Source: Terriglobia bacterium
GTDB lineage: Bacteria; Acidobacteriota; Terriglobia; Terriglobales; Acidobacteriaceae
NCBI GenBank assembly: GCA_020073385.1
Contig: JAIQFH010000005.1
Coordinates: forward strand, 62,001-126,000
Length of the DNA stretch: 64,000 nucleotides
Reading direction: 5' to 3'
Below are positions 1-8,236 of the stretch, in pieces. The translations under genes and the position numbers were made by a program. The notes below the pieces were generated by a model, which searched no databases, was not told the DNA's origin, and worked only from the letters and a program-made list of their open reading frames with translations. Each line of letters begins with the position of its first letter. The stretch's first letter is position 1.

Positions 1-701
1 AGGCCCGGCTGCAGGAAATCCTTCACAACCACAGCCCCCTTCGCGTCGTGATAGGTCACCTGGCCGATGGCACCGAAGAATTGTCCAAAGCTGAAGTGGA
101 AGTGCGCCATGACCAGAATGCTGAGCAGGATCGTCCCGGCCATCAGCAGAACGGCCTTCACGATCTGCACCCAGGTCGTGGCCAGCATCCCGCCGAATAC
201 GACGTAGACGATCATCAGGATGCCGACACCGATTACGGCCTGGTTGTAAGTGACGTATCCGCCGAGCAGCAACTTCACCAGCGCGCCTGCCCCGACCATC
301 TGGGCGATCATATAGAAGGTGCTCACGGTCAACGTGCTCAGCGACGCCATCCCCCGCACCGGCCGCGGCTTCAGGCGATACGCCAGCACGTCAGCCATGG
401 TGTACTTGCCGGCATTGCGCAGCGGCTCGGCGATCACCAGCAGCACCGTCAGATAAGCGACCAGCCATCCCACGGAGAAAAGAAATCCGTCATAACCTTG
501 AAAGGCAATGATGCCCGCAATGCCAAGAAACGACGCGGCGCTCATATAGTCGCCGGCGACTGCGATTCCGTTCTGCCATCCTTTAATCTGCCGGCTGGCC
601 GCGAAGTAGGCAGCCGATCCCGCCGACCGCCGCGAGGCCCAGTAAGTAATACCCAGAGTTATTGCAATAAATATCAGGAACATTACAAGTGAGATATTCA
701 T
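1..701 (-). CDS. actP: Cation/acetate symporter ActP, N-terminal part (runs off the left edge)
   Basis: This is an inner-membrane sodium:solute symporter of the SSS family that would bring acetate and other short monocarboxylates into the cell. About 233 N-terminal residues are visible. They show a first membrane helix at residues 3-21, the family segment GDYMSAASFLG at 50-60, and further helices up to the window edge. The ATG at 701 lies 3 bp after the stop of the DUF485 gene, so the two are translated as a pair, as in the yjcH-actP arrangement of other bacteria. The rest of the gene lies outside the window. A general SSS solute carrier is the alternative, but the DUF485 partner and the nearby acs favour acetate. 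Confidence 0.9.
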   Translation of the reverse strand, partial: MNISLVMFLIFIAITLGITYWASRRSAGSAAYFAASRQIKGWQNGIAVAGDYMSAASFLGIAGIIAFQGYDGFLFSVGWLVAYLTVLLVIAEPLRNAGKYTMADVLAYRLKPRPVRGMASLSTLTVSTFYMIAQMVGAGALVKLLLGGYVTYNQAVIGVGILMIVYVVFGGMLATTWVQIVKAVLLMAGTILLSILVMAHFHFSFGQFFGAIGQVTYHDAKGAVVVKDFLQPG

Positions 702-704
702 GAC

Positions 705-1067
705 TTACTTGTCCCCCTTGTCGGCTTTATCCAAAATGTCCTTGGCGAGCCGGTCGAAATTATTGGCAGCTTTCACGTAGAGGCCGGCGATGATCCACGC
801 CACGAAAAACTGTGAGAGTGCGAACAGGTAGGCCAGATTCACTTTCCCGATCTTGGTGTCCATGAACTGGGGCGCATAGCCAACGAGCACTGGCAGGGCG
901 AAGTAGTAAACGAGGAAGAAGATGAACGCCGGCACGATGAATGTTTTTTTCGTCGCCATCAAATCCTGGAATTCCTTACTCGTTGCAATGCGATCCCAGA
1001 TCGATTGGGACTGAGCCGGTTCCTGACCCGGCCTTGCGGCCTCTAAATCGCGGGCGCCGTTCGCCAT
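705..1067 (-). CDS. DUF485 (YjcH-like) inner-membrane protein, partner of ActP
   Basis: A 120-residue protein with a charged N-terminus and two membrane helices at about residues 42-64 and 77-98. Its size, topology and place directly before actP identify it as the DUF485 family, which accompanies SSS acetate transporters; its own function is not settled. The start is supported by an AAGGAGG ribosome binding site 6 nt before the ATG at 1067. It lies 152 bp after the porin gene on the same strand, so the three probably form one transcript. Confidence 0.85.
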   Translation of the reverse strand: MANGARDLEAARPGQEPAQSQSIWDRIATSKEFQDLMATKKTFIVPAFIFFLVYYFALPVLVGYAPQFMDTKIGKVNLAYLFALSQFFVAWIIAGLYVKAANNFDRLAKDILDKADKGDK

Positions 1068-1219
1068 AAAAACCCTCCTTCACGGGTGAGCTGCAAACGT
1101 TGACATTGCGCGGTGACCCAAAGCCCGTAACCGCGGTTGACGGACAGCTTACTCCCTGCTGTCAAGTTTCTGGCGGGCAACTCGACCCGGGATGCGGCCC
1201 AGACACATTCCGGCTCATG

Positions 1220-3184
1220 CTAGAAGGTGAAGATCGGCCCGAACTCAGATCGAATGTCATGCCACTGCCGGGCCGGGTATCCTTCATACTTCGGGAAGGT
1301 CGCCGATTCCGACAGGCTGGGATTCGCGATCCTCGTTCGGTACATGGACTCTTCGAGCACGAACGAGACCAGGTTGTTCATCTTCCAGGAAAGCGTCGCG
1401 GCCGCCAGATCGTTTTTCGACCGTTGATTGCCCAGGTGCAGCACATCGCTGGTCTTGGCCTGATCGAAGGCATAGTGGAAGTTGATCTGCCATCCCGCAC
1501 TTCGGCTGGCGGGATCCGCGCCAAAAATGCGGCTCAGCGGGAAGGCGACGTCGAGGAAGCCGCCGATGGCACGCACCGGCCGCTGCGGAGCAAACACAGG
1601 CGTGCCAGCGCCGTTCAGGCCGAATGTCAGGCTCGATGCGCCATCGTTCGACGCGCCCGTGCAGAACGCGGGAGCCGCATCCGTCCCGCAGACTTTCGTC
1701 ATTCCCGCGGTATCGTTAAAGTTGGAGTCGAGCGCGCCGACAAAGTACCAGCGCAAATCCGATCCGTTCCAGAACTTGCCGATCACGGTGACGTAGCGCG
1801 TGGGGAGCTGAATCTCTCCGGTCCAGCCGGCTCGGTTCGAAGTCGTCTGCGCGCCCTGGGGAAAAGCCTTTTGGAAAACCTTTGGGTCCGGACAAACCAA
1901 CAGGGCGGTGTTGCTGCACAGCGGAACATCGGACGCCCGCACCATCGCCTTGCGATTGCCTTGTACCCCGCTGAAGATAAGTTGCGCCGGAGCTACACCG
2001 GCGGCCTTATCCAGTTGCCACTGCAGCACGAGGCGTGCCTGCACCTCGGGACGGCCCGAGTCCGCGCCCTGCTTCTCGCCGTAACCGAGTTGGTCGGCTA
2101 CATTCGATGGATCGTTTCCGTAGGCGGGCATCACCACGGCGAACTCTGGCTGGAAGAAAACATTGCGTGAGCTACCAATCTTGTGCCCGACTCCGAAACG
2201 GAATTGCGGAGCGCGCTCGTAGAGCGTTCCGAATCCCAGTCCCAGTCCTGTGGTCTCGAAAATGTTGGGCAGAGTCGACGATCCAAAAGGCGTGAAGTCC
2301 TGTCCGAACAGTCCGAACATGCTGGTGTTGTCGTTGAAGCGGTGATCGATGCGGCCATACGCCAGCCGGATCGAAGCCATGCTGGACCGGATGGTGGAGA
2401 TGTTCCGGTTCAGAGCGCGGGAGAAGTTTCCTTCGAAATCGAACTCCAGCTTGCCGGTGATGGCGTTGTGGCTGCCGGCGACATCCGGCCATTCGAAGTT
2501 CGTTCCCATACGCGCGAAGCGAGCCTTGGCGTGGAACTCGGGGCTGCGCGTTGGACCAGGATCGAAAGTCGTACCTGACGCCGTGAGGAAGCCTGGCAAC
2601 GGCATGTCAGTTCCGTACGGCGCCGAAGTGTCATAGATTACGCTGGTCTTCACCATGCCGTAGACTTTCAGCCGCGCGCCGGATCCGAGTTTCAGGTCGG
2701 GCACCAGCCCATCTGGTTTCGAGGGCTCCAACTGCAGCACGCGCAACGGAGCCACTGCCGGAATCACCTTGGGGGCAGCCGGCTTCGCAGGAGCGGCGGG
2801 CGCTTGTGCTGATTGTGCCGGTTCCACCGGCTTCGCGATTGGCTCCGCCACCACGGACAGTTCCTCGGCGCTGACCACTCCCTTGCGCGCGAGCGCCTCT
2901 ACGAGCATCTGGAACTCAGCGTCCGGAGCGGCATTGCCGATGGCGTTCGCTTCCGCGGGGGCCAGGACTCCCTTCATGACCAGCACTCCCAGCAGGGCCG
3001 TTACATTCGCCTTTCCTGCGATCACAGCGAAGTTGGGCGTCGCTCCAGAGCCTGGTTGAGCGGCTGCATTCACCGCGCTCTCCGGTGTCCCTTTCGCATC
3101 ACTGGCGTCTTTGGTTCCGGCCAGCGCTGGCGCAACCATTCCGATTACAAGTAGCAGGCTTCCCATCCACGGGTTCCACTTCAT
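1220..3184 (-). CDS. DcaP-like outer-membrane porin
   Basis: A 654-residue secreted protein. It has a signal peptide (residues 1-23, ending near APALAG), an Ala/Pro-rich linker at roughly 100-165, and then a long region of alternating aromatic and polar strands typical of a beta-barrel. It ends in Phe (PIFTF), the usual signature for insertion by the BAM machinery. The resemblance is to DcaP-type porins for small organic acids, but substrate choice cannot be read from sequence. I chose the ATG at 3184, not the upstream in-frame start at 3232, because GGAGGAG lies 9-10 nt before it. Being first in line before DUF485-actP and divergent from acs, it may be the outer-membrane entry for acetate. 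Confidence 0.72.
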   Translation of the reverse strand: MKWNPWMGSLLLVIGMVAPALAGTKDASDAKGTPESAVNAAAQPGSGATPNFAVIAGKANVTALLGVLVMKGVLAPAEANAIGNAAPDAEFQMLVEALARKGVVSAEELSVVAEPIAKPVEPAQSAQAPAAPAKPAAPKVIPAVAPLRVLQLEPSKPDGLVPDLKLGSGARLKVYGMVKTSVIYDTSAPYGTDMPLPGFLTASGTTFDPGPTRSPEFHAKARFARMGTNFEWPDVAGSHNAITGKLEFDFEGNFSRALNRNISTIRSSMASIRLAYGRIDHRFNDNTSMFGLFGQDFTPFGSSTLPNIFETTGLGLGFGTLYERAPQFRFGVGHKIGSSRNVFFQPEFAVVMPAYGNDPSNVADQLGYGEKQGADSGRPEVQARLVLQWQLDKAAGVAPAQLIFSGVQGNRKAMVRASDVPLCSNTALLVCPDPKVFQKAFPQGAQTTSNRAGWTGEIQLPTRYVTVIGKFWNGSDLRWYFVGALDSNFNDTAGMTKVCGTDAAPAFCTGASNDGASSLTFGLNGAGTPVFAPQRPVRAIGGFLDVAFPLSRIFGADPASRSAGWQINFHYAFDQAKTSDVLHLGNQRSKNDLAAATLSWKMNNLVSFVLEESMYRTRIANPSLSESATFPKYEGYPARQWHDIRSEFGPIFTF

Positions 3185-3379
3185 GTTGAATATCTCCTCC
3201 AGACTTGGAGTGTGCGGCGGCCGCTCTTTCATGACGGGTGCGAGTCGTGCTTTTCAAGCGGTCGCGCCACGGTGGTGCCAGCTTCGGGCCCCAAGAGCCT
3301 CGCCGAAAATTTCGGGTGCAATGGAATGTCACAGTAGGTTGTAACGCGTTTGCTGGATGTGCCGACACGCACGACCAGA

Positions 3380-3395
3380 TGTGATTTGCATCACG
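3380..3395. promoter_or_regulatory. CRP/FNR-type operator, distal site
   Basis: TGTGATTTGCATCACG matches the CRP consensus TGTGA-N6-TCACA in 9 of 10 fixed bases. It lies about 195 bp before the porin start and 265 bp before acs, so it could serve either promoter or act with the second site at 3576. The motif is seen directly; the regulator is inferred from E. coli-type CRP knowledge. Confidence 0.5.
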
Positions 3396-3575
3396 ACCAG
3401 AGTTCCATTGTGGGAATCGAACGAGCGTTCGATCAATCCGCCCGCGCCGGTGGAATATCGATTCGGAGCGATGGCTATTGACGATTCTCAATATTTACGC
3501 GGACGGGAAATCTTGTTTGTCTTTTCGAGGCTCCCGGCGGAGGGGATTACGCCTTTGCCCCGGGGCACTGCCGCG

Positions 3576-3618
3576 TGTGATCCTAATCACTGCTGACGGC
3601 AGGAGATCGCCGCAGAAT
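3576..3618 (+). promoter_or_regulatory. CRP-type operator with class II-spaced -10 box for acs
   Basis: TGTGATCCTAATCACT at 3576-3591 matches TGTGA-N6-TCACA in 9 of 10 fixed bases. Its centre (3583.5) is 41.5 bp before a start point at 3625. The hexamer CAGAAT at 3613-3618, a 4/6 match to TATAAT, sits exactly where the -10 box of that start would be. This is the geometry of a class II CRP-activated promoter, leaving a leader of about 36 nt before acs. No start site has been measured. Confidence 0.5.
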
Positions 3619-3660
3619 CCACTTCATCTTTACGCACCCGACTGCACGCCGGAGGTTTCG

Positions 3661-5571
3661 ATGAGCGCGCTTCCCATCTCCAAACCAGAGAACATTTCCA
3701 ACCTGCTCAACATGGATGAGGAGTATGCCGCTCCTTCCGTCGTAGCCCGCAACGTTTTGCAGAAGAACTGGAACGGAGCCTGCGAGTACGCAGGGAGAGA
3801 TCCCGAGGGATTCTGGTCAGGATACGCCGAGCAATTCGAATGGTCCCAGCCGTGGAGCAAGGTGCTCGACTGGGATGGCATCCATCACAAGTGGTTTCTG
3901 GGCGCGAAGACGAACATCACGATCAATGCGCTCGATCGCCACGCCAATTCCGAACTCCGCAATCGCGCCGCGTTCATATGGCTGGGCGAAGACGGCAGCG
4001 AGCGGATCGTCACCTACGGTCAACTGCATCGCCTAGTCTGCCGCTTCGCGAATGGCCTGAAATCTCTAGGTGTGTTGAAAGGCGACCGGGTCATCATCTA
4101 CATGCCGCTGACGATCGAAGGCGCGATCGCGATGCTGGCGTGCGCCCGCATCGGAGCGATTCATTCTGTCGTTTACGCCGGACTCGGCCACACTGCGCTT
4201 CGCGACCGCATCACGGACGCGCAAGCCAAGATCGTGATTGCGGGAGATATAGGCTATCGCCGCGGCAAGACGGTTGCATTGAAAGCCATTGTCGATGAGG
4301 CGCTGGAGTCGATCGACTTCGTTGAAAAAGTGATCGTTTACTCCCGCGCCGGAAGCGAAATCAATGCGCCGCGCGAAATCGATTTCAATGATTTGCTCAA
4401 ATTTACCGCCGACTGTCCCGCGGAAGAGATGGATGCCGAAGACCCGCTCTTCCTTCTTTACACCTCCGGGTCGACTGGCAAACCGAAAGGTGTGGTGCAC
4501 GTCCATGGCGGATACATGGTCGGCACCACTTATCATCTGGAGAACTTCTTCGATGTTGGTGACGACGACATTTTCTGGTGCACCTCGGACATCGGATGGA
4601 TCGTCGGCCACTCTTACATCGTCTACGCTCCGCTGTGCGCTGGCGTCACGACCCTATTCCGCGAGGGGGCTATCGACTATCCGAATCCTGGAGTTGCGTG
4701 GGAAATCGTCGAGCGTTACGGGGTCACGAAGATGTTCACAGCGCCGACTGCGCTGCGCATGTTCATGCGATACGGTGAAGCCTATCCCGCTGCGCACGAT
4801 CTCACGACGCTGCGCGTGATTGCCTGCGCGGGCGAACCGTTGAATCCCGAAGCCTGGCGCTGGGCGCAGACTCATCTTGCGGGCGACGGCAAGTGGGGAT
4901 ACGTCGTCGACAACTGGTGGCAAACCGAACTTGGCTGCCCGGCTCTCGGCACTCCGCCTAGTATGGCGATGCGGCCGGGAAAAGTTGGCGTGGCGGTTCC
5001 GGGTGCCGAAGCCGACGTCGTCGATGAAGACGGCAAGCCCGTTCCGCCGAATGTTGGCGGACGCCTGGTGTTGAAGCGGCCCTTCCCCTGCATGCTGCGC
5101 ACGGTCTGGCGCGATCCGGCGCGCTACGAGCGTGACTGGCAATATTTTCCCGGCTGCTATGTCACCGGCGACGTAGCGATGAAAGATAAAGATGGATACA
5201 TAGCGGTGCTCGGCCGCTCCGATGATGTGCTCAACGTCGCCGGACACCGCATCGGCACCGCGGAAGTCGAGAGCGCGCTGGTGTCGCATCCTGCAGTCGC
5301 GGAAGCGGCGGCGATCGGCGTTCCTGATTCGTTGAAGGGGGAAACGATCAAAGCGTTCGTGCAGGTGCGAGTCGATCACGTGCCGTCCGAGGCGCTGGCT
5401 GCCACGCTCATCGAACATGTGCGCCGGGAGCTGGGACCGATCGCGACGCCGTCGAGTTTGGAGTTCGTGGCCTCGCTGCCGAAGACGCGGTCGGGGAAAA
5501 TTCTGCGGCGGTTTTTGAAAGCCAAGGAGCAAGGAGTGGACGCGGGGGACGTGTCGACGATGGAAGGGTAG
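3661..5571 (+). CDS. acs: Acetyl-CoA synthetase (AMP-forming)
   Basis: A 636-residue cytoplasmic enzyme making acetyl-CoA from acetate, ATP and CoA through acetyl-AMP. Visible family signatures are the ATP-binding loop LLYTSGSTGKPKGVVH, the segment WWQTELGCPALGTP that shapes the acyl pocket, GRSDDVLNVAGHRIGT near the hinge, and KTRSGKILRR near the C-terminus, which holds the lysine commonly controlled by acetylation. The start at 3661 has GGAGG 5 nt upstream; an in-frame extension to 3478 has no such support. It is divergent from the porin-DUF485-actP set, giving uptake and activation in one locus. Propionyl-CoA synthetase activity is possible, but the length and tryptophan-containing pocket motif favour acetate. 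Confidence 0.93.
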   Translation: MSALPISKPENISNLLNMDEEYAAPSVVARNVLQKNWNGACEYAGRDPEGFWSGYAEQFEWSQPWSKVLDWDGIHHKWFLGAKTNITINALDRHANSELRNRAAFIWLGEDGSERIVTYGQLHRLVCRFANGLKSLGVLKGDRVIIYMPLTIEGAIAMLACARIGAIHSVVYAGLGHTALRDRITDAQAKIVIAGDIGYRRGKTVALKAIVDEALESIDFVEKVIVYSRAGSEINAPREIDFNDLLKFTADCPAEEMDAEDPLFLLYTSGSTGKPKGVVHVHGGYMVGTTYHLENFFDVGDDDIFWCTSDIGWIVGHSYIVYAPLCAGVTTLFREGAIDYPNPGVAWEIVERYGVTKMFTAPTALRMFMRYGEAYPAAHDLTTLRVIACAGEPLNPEAWRWAQTHLAGDGKWGYVVDNWWQTELGCPALGTPPSMAMRPGKVGVAVPGAEADVVDEDGKPVPPNVGGRLVLKRPFPCMLRTVWRDPARYERDWQYFPGCYVTGDVAMKDKDGYIAVLGRSDDVLNVAGHRIGTAEVESALVSHPAVAEAAAIGVPDSLKGETIKAFVQVRVDHVPSEALAATLIEHVRRELGPIATPSSLEFVASLPKTRSGKILRRFLKAKEQGVDAGDVSTMEG

Positions 5572-5656
5572 ACTTCAACTTCTCGCGTACGGAGCGTGCC
5601 AGGAGCGGGTTTCAGGGCTGGATTTGTGGTCGGGGCTGCTGGGCTTCGCCCTCGCA

Positions 5657-5683
5657 GGACAGCCGAGGCGGCTGTCGCCACAT
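5657..5683. repeat. GGACAGCCG...CGGCTGTC palindrome (family with 43007, 43163, 51287, 57665)
   Basis: A short hairpin between the convergent acs and sugar-binding-like genes. The same GGACAGCCGCC-TTCGG-GGCTGTCC-like unit, usually next to GTGG or CCAC, occurs in four other gaps of this window. Confidence 0.6.
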
Positions 5684-5738
5684 GAGCAGTGGGGCTCACC
5701 ACGGGACGCCGATCGTTGCAACTCTGAAGCTCTACAAC

Positions 5739-6665
5739 TTAGACCTTCGCTGACTTCGCCATTTTTCCTGTCGCCGCCAGTTCTGCCAGCGAGGGCATTG
5801 ATTCCGGTTCGGTCACCTTGCGATCGGGCAGCATGGTGCCGCTCTTGAACGCATCCACCAACGTCTCAATCGCCAGGTCCGTGTTCGGGCGAATGTAGAT
5901 CGTCGCCGCCAGGCTTCCGTTACGGACCCAGGCTTGGCCTGTCTTCGGCATCCCGTCGCAGCCAGTGATAGGGATCTTCATCCAGCGCGCGCGATCGGAT
6001 TCCGCAATCTCGCTGAACGCTTTGCGCGCTCCCATGGCCATGCTATCGTCTTGCGCGCCGACCAGATCGATGCGGCTATGCTGCGAAGTCTGCAGCCGCA
6101 GCCACGAACTCACTGCTTTATAGGAACTCTCCTCGGTCCAGTTCGCCCGGAGTGTCTTCACTTGAACATTCGCGGGCTTGTTCTTGTTCATCCCGACAGA
6201 GCGCTGTTTGGCCGCGGAGCTGTTGTTCGGTCCTTCGATATATAAGACCGATCCGCCGTTGGGCAGGAGCGCGGCAAATTGCATTCCCTGAATCTTGCCG
6301 ATTTCCTCGTGATCGGAGGTGATGCTGCACATCGGAACCTTAAATTGGCGGCGCAACTCCGGGATGTAATCCACGTCAAAATTCAGCACTACCCAGCCGA
6401 TGCCGGCTGCAGCCGCCGCTCGTGCCACCTGGGGAAACGCCGTTCCGCCGGCCGGCTCGAACATGATCGCGTCGGGCTTCGCTGTGGAAGAATCTTGCAC
6501 ATATTGCAGCAATTGCTGGCTCTGCACGATCGGATCATTGTTGGCATGGATGATCTTGACGTCGACGCCCAGCCGCCGCGCTGCCTTCTCCGCGGCCGCG
6601 GCTTGCTCCTGCTGATAGTCGTTATCGTTGTTCGTGAGAGAAATCAGAAAGCTGAGCCGCTTCAT
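5739..6665 (-). CDS. Periplasmic-binding-protein-like sugar-binding protein without a signal peptide
   Basis: A 308-residue protein with the fold pattern of family-4 periplasmic binding proteins (ribose/rhizopine type). It has an N-terminal beta-strand (MKRLSFLISLT), a PDAIMFEPAGG segment, a VPMCSITSDHEEIGKIQG segment and GSLAATIYIRPNTD near the end. It starts directly with the mature fold, with no signal peptide or lipobox, and no ABC ATPase or permease is nearby. Either it works in the cytoplasm as a ligand sensor, or the export signal was lost. It also lacks the DNA-binding helix-turn-helix of LacI regulators. Ligand unknown. Confidence 0.65.
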   Translation of the reverse strand: MKRLSFLISLTNNDNDYQQEQAAAAEKAARRLGVDVKIIHANNDPIVQSQQLLQYVQDSSTAKPDAIMFEPAGGTAFPQVARAAAAAGIGWVVLNFDVDYIPELRRQFKVPMCSITSDHEEIGKIQGMQFAALLPNGGSVLYIEGPNNSSAAKQRSVGMNKNKPANVQVKTLRANWTEESSYKAVSSWLRLQTSQHSRIDLVGAQDDSMAMGARKAFSEIAESDRARWMKIPITGCDGMPKTGQAWVRNGSLAATIYIRPNTDLAIETLVDAFKSGTMLPDRKVTEPESMPSLAELAATGKMAKSAKV

Positions 6666-6782
6666 GGCAGATACCTCTTGGCTCGATCATAGACCCCACG
6701 CATCCGGGAGCTATGTAACGAGAGTAACCAGAATCTCCGATGGCCTCGCTCGGCCACGGCGGCGAAGTTGGTGGAAAGAGGA

Positions 6783-6804
6783 AAGGCGTCCCGGGGGACG
6801 CCTT
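6783..6804 (-). terminator. Terminator-like hairpin after the first PilZ gene
   Basis: AAGGCGTCCC pairs with GGGACGCCTT around a 2-nt centre, and the minus strand continues with a pyrimidine-rich TTTCCTCTTTCC tract. It lies 20 nt after the stop of the leftward gene 6824-7255, so it probably ends that transcript before the sugar-binding-like gene. Confidence 0.6.
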
Positions 6805-6823
6805 GGATTTCGAGAAATGGTTT

Positions 6824-7255
6824 CTACGCTCCGGCCGCTGCGCCCTTCGCGGCTTCTCCCAGGAACGTCTTCAGCTTGGCGTCGAGAATGTCGCGGCTAT
6901 TCTCCGGAAGATTGACGAAGCGGAAAGGCTGCATCCAGCCTTGCGTCGCCCACATGGGAAACAGCATCTGCGCCTTGCTGCGAATGGTCGCTTTGCTGAT
7001 GTGAAAGATCATTTCTACTTCCAGCTTTTCGTCGAGGGGTTTCTCCAGATGAATCACGCCGCCGCTGGTGGAGAGTTGATGAATCGCCGCGCGCACCGCA
7101 CGCTTGTTGGGAAGACGCACCAGCACCAGCACCGATCCGCGTAACTTTACGCGGAAGGGGCGCTCCACCGGTGCGGCCTGAGCGGGCTTGCTCTCAGGAG
7201 GTTTGATCTCCGCCACGGGCAGTAGTCGCGCTGAGGATTCGAATTCGTCTTCCAT
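6824..7255 (-). CDS. PilZ domain protein (c-di-GMP receptor candidate)
   Basis: A 143-residue cytosolic protein with a 30-residue Pro/Ala-rich lead and then a PilZ-type barrel. The two c-di-GMP signatures are recognisable but imperfect: RVKLR for RxxxR (residues 35-39) and QLSTSGG for D/NxSxxG, with Gln for the acidic residue. It may bind c-di-GMP weakly or be a structural PilZ variant. No motility or polysaccharide genes are adjacent, so the output is unknown. Confidence 0.62.
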   Translation of the reverse strand: MEDEFESSARLLPVAEIKPPESKPAQAAPVERPFRVKLRGSVLVLVRLPNKRAVRAAIHQLSTSGGVIHLEKPLDEKLEVEMIFHISKATIRSKAQMLFPMWATQGWMQPFRFVNLPENSRDILDAKLKTFLGEAAKGAAAGA

Positions 7256-7316
7256 AGGCTTTGCCCAAGTATGGCAGCCCGCGAAGCTCTGGCGAAGTTA
7301 CGGAAGAACAAGACCG

Positions 7317-7349
7317 TTCACCACGAAGGGCACTAAGTTACACGAAGGG
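7317..7349. repeat. Single arm of the ACCACGAAGGGCAC repeat family
   Basis: TTCACCACGAAGGGCAC with a following CACGAAGG is a degenerate member of the family that forms full hairpins at 24417 and 32796 and a single arm at 55317. It lies in the 280-bp gap between the two PilZ genes. Confidence 0.6.
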
Positions 7350-7383
7350 AAACGGGGCTTTAGGTGCGTGCGGGAGAAGTTTC

Positions 7384-7468
7384 AGGCGTCCCTCCGGGGC
7401 GCGCTCAGCGTTCCACTTTACCCGGCGCTCAAAGCGCCGGGCTATTCTCAGACGCCCCTCCGGGGCGC
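7384..7468. repeat. Composite GC-rich palindromes with flanking CCTCCGGGGCGC direct repeats
   Basis: The hairpin CCCGGCGCT-caa-AGCGCCGGG at 7421-7441 is framed by two copies of CCTCCGGGGCGC, at about 7391-7402 and 7457-7468. It lies between genes and resembles REP-type elements. Confidence 0.55.
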
Positions 7469-7535
7469 AAATCCTGCCGCTTGTCCCACAGCGCGGATTG
7501 AAACGCGGTTCTCACACACTCTCTTTAGGGATGAC

Positions 7536-7994
7536 TTACTTTCGTCCGGGATGGACTTCGGCGCCTTCAGAGAACAGGTTATAGGGCCAGGACTTCTTCT
7601 GGACGGCGGACTTCGGGACGCTCGCCGGCTGCGGACGCGCTGCCACGGGATCATTCTTCGCCGAGATATTCCAGTCTTCCGGAGCGTCGGCGATGCCCCA
7701 GACATTTCCGTGGTTGTAGAGGGCGGCGCCGATGAGGAAACCGTCATTACCAAGGGGAAGGCAGTTTGCGACACGCGCGGTTACGCTGCCTCCGCCGGGC
7801 AGATCGCTGATCATGACCGGCGTCTCGAGTTGCAGCGCCCGCGTGCTGCGGAAGCCACAGCCTTGGGCGCTCGCCACCAGCACGACGCACCGCTCGGCAA
7901 ACGGACGCTGCCGATCGAGACTGGTCACACTGACCGGAATCTCGACCCGCAGCCGCGTGCTGCGGCGCATCATTTTAGGCGTGTGCACTTCCAT
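7536..7994 (-). CDS. PilZ domain protein
   Basis: A 152-residue cytosolic protein whose N-terminus carries the basic PilZ signature MMRRSTRLRVEIPV (RxxxR at about residues 9-13), followed by beta-strands and an ASAQGCG turn in the position of the second c-di-GMP motif. The C-terminal 45 residues are low-complexity and probably disordered. It shows little sequence likeness to the PilZ gene 280 bp downstream, so this is a neighbouring pair and not a recent duplication. c-di-GMP binding is inferred. Confidence 0.6.
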   Translation of the reverse strand: MEVHTPKMMRRSTRLRVEIPVSVTSLDRQRPFAERCVVLVASAQGCGFRSTRALQLETPVMISDLPGGGSVTARVANCLPLGNDGFLIGAALYNHGNVWGIADAPEDWNISAKNDPVAARPQPASVPKSAVQKKSWPYNLFSEGAEVHPGRK

Positions 7995-8236
7995 AAGCTG
8001 GGGATTGACGGAGTCTCCTTAGTTATTGTGGCAGATTCATCGGGTGAGGGGAGGGTGACGAAGGTAACCCGTCGCGGAGAGCAATAGTACTTAGTTCCCT
8101 TATGTTCCCGTCCACGTCATCGACGCCTTCCGCCGACGTACGGTCCCTCACGGCGGCTATGCCGCCGTTCAGGATGACATCGGTGGGGACTTTGCAGGTG
8201 ATATAGCAAGTGACATTGTGAGCCACATCGCAACTT

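Larger units (their letters stand above)
3185..3660. other. Divergent control region between porin/actP and acs
   Basis: This 476-bp stretch has no convincing gene. It separates the leftward porin-DUF485-actP set from the rightward acs gene and contains two CRP-type palindromes, described separately. An open frame runs into acs from 3478, but the good ribosome binding site just before 3661 makes that extension unlikely. Confidence 0.7.

Noticed and set aside
48-692. Plus-strand open frame of 214 codons
   Set aside because: It is the complement of actP, whose protein has clear SSS motifs; the plus-strand product is Gln/His/Arg-rich without any domain.
1100-2170. Plus-strand open frame of 356 codons
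   Set aside because: It overlaps the porin gene antisense and has no signal or domain; the porin has a ribosome binding site, signal peptide and C-terminal Phe.
4654-5532. Minus-strand open frame of 292 codons
   Set aside because: It is fully inside acs, antisense, with Arg-rich composition; there is no independent evidence.
8217-8232. TGTGAGCCACATCGCA as another CRP site
   Set aside because: It is a 9/10 match but lies after the end of proC and 220 bp before the PilZ start, with no promoter elements near; chance or weak function is more likely.
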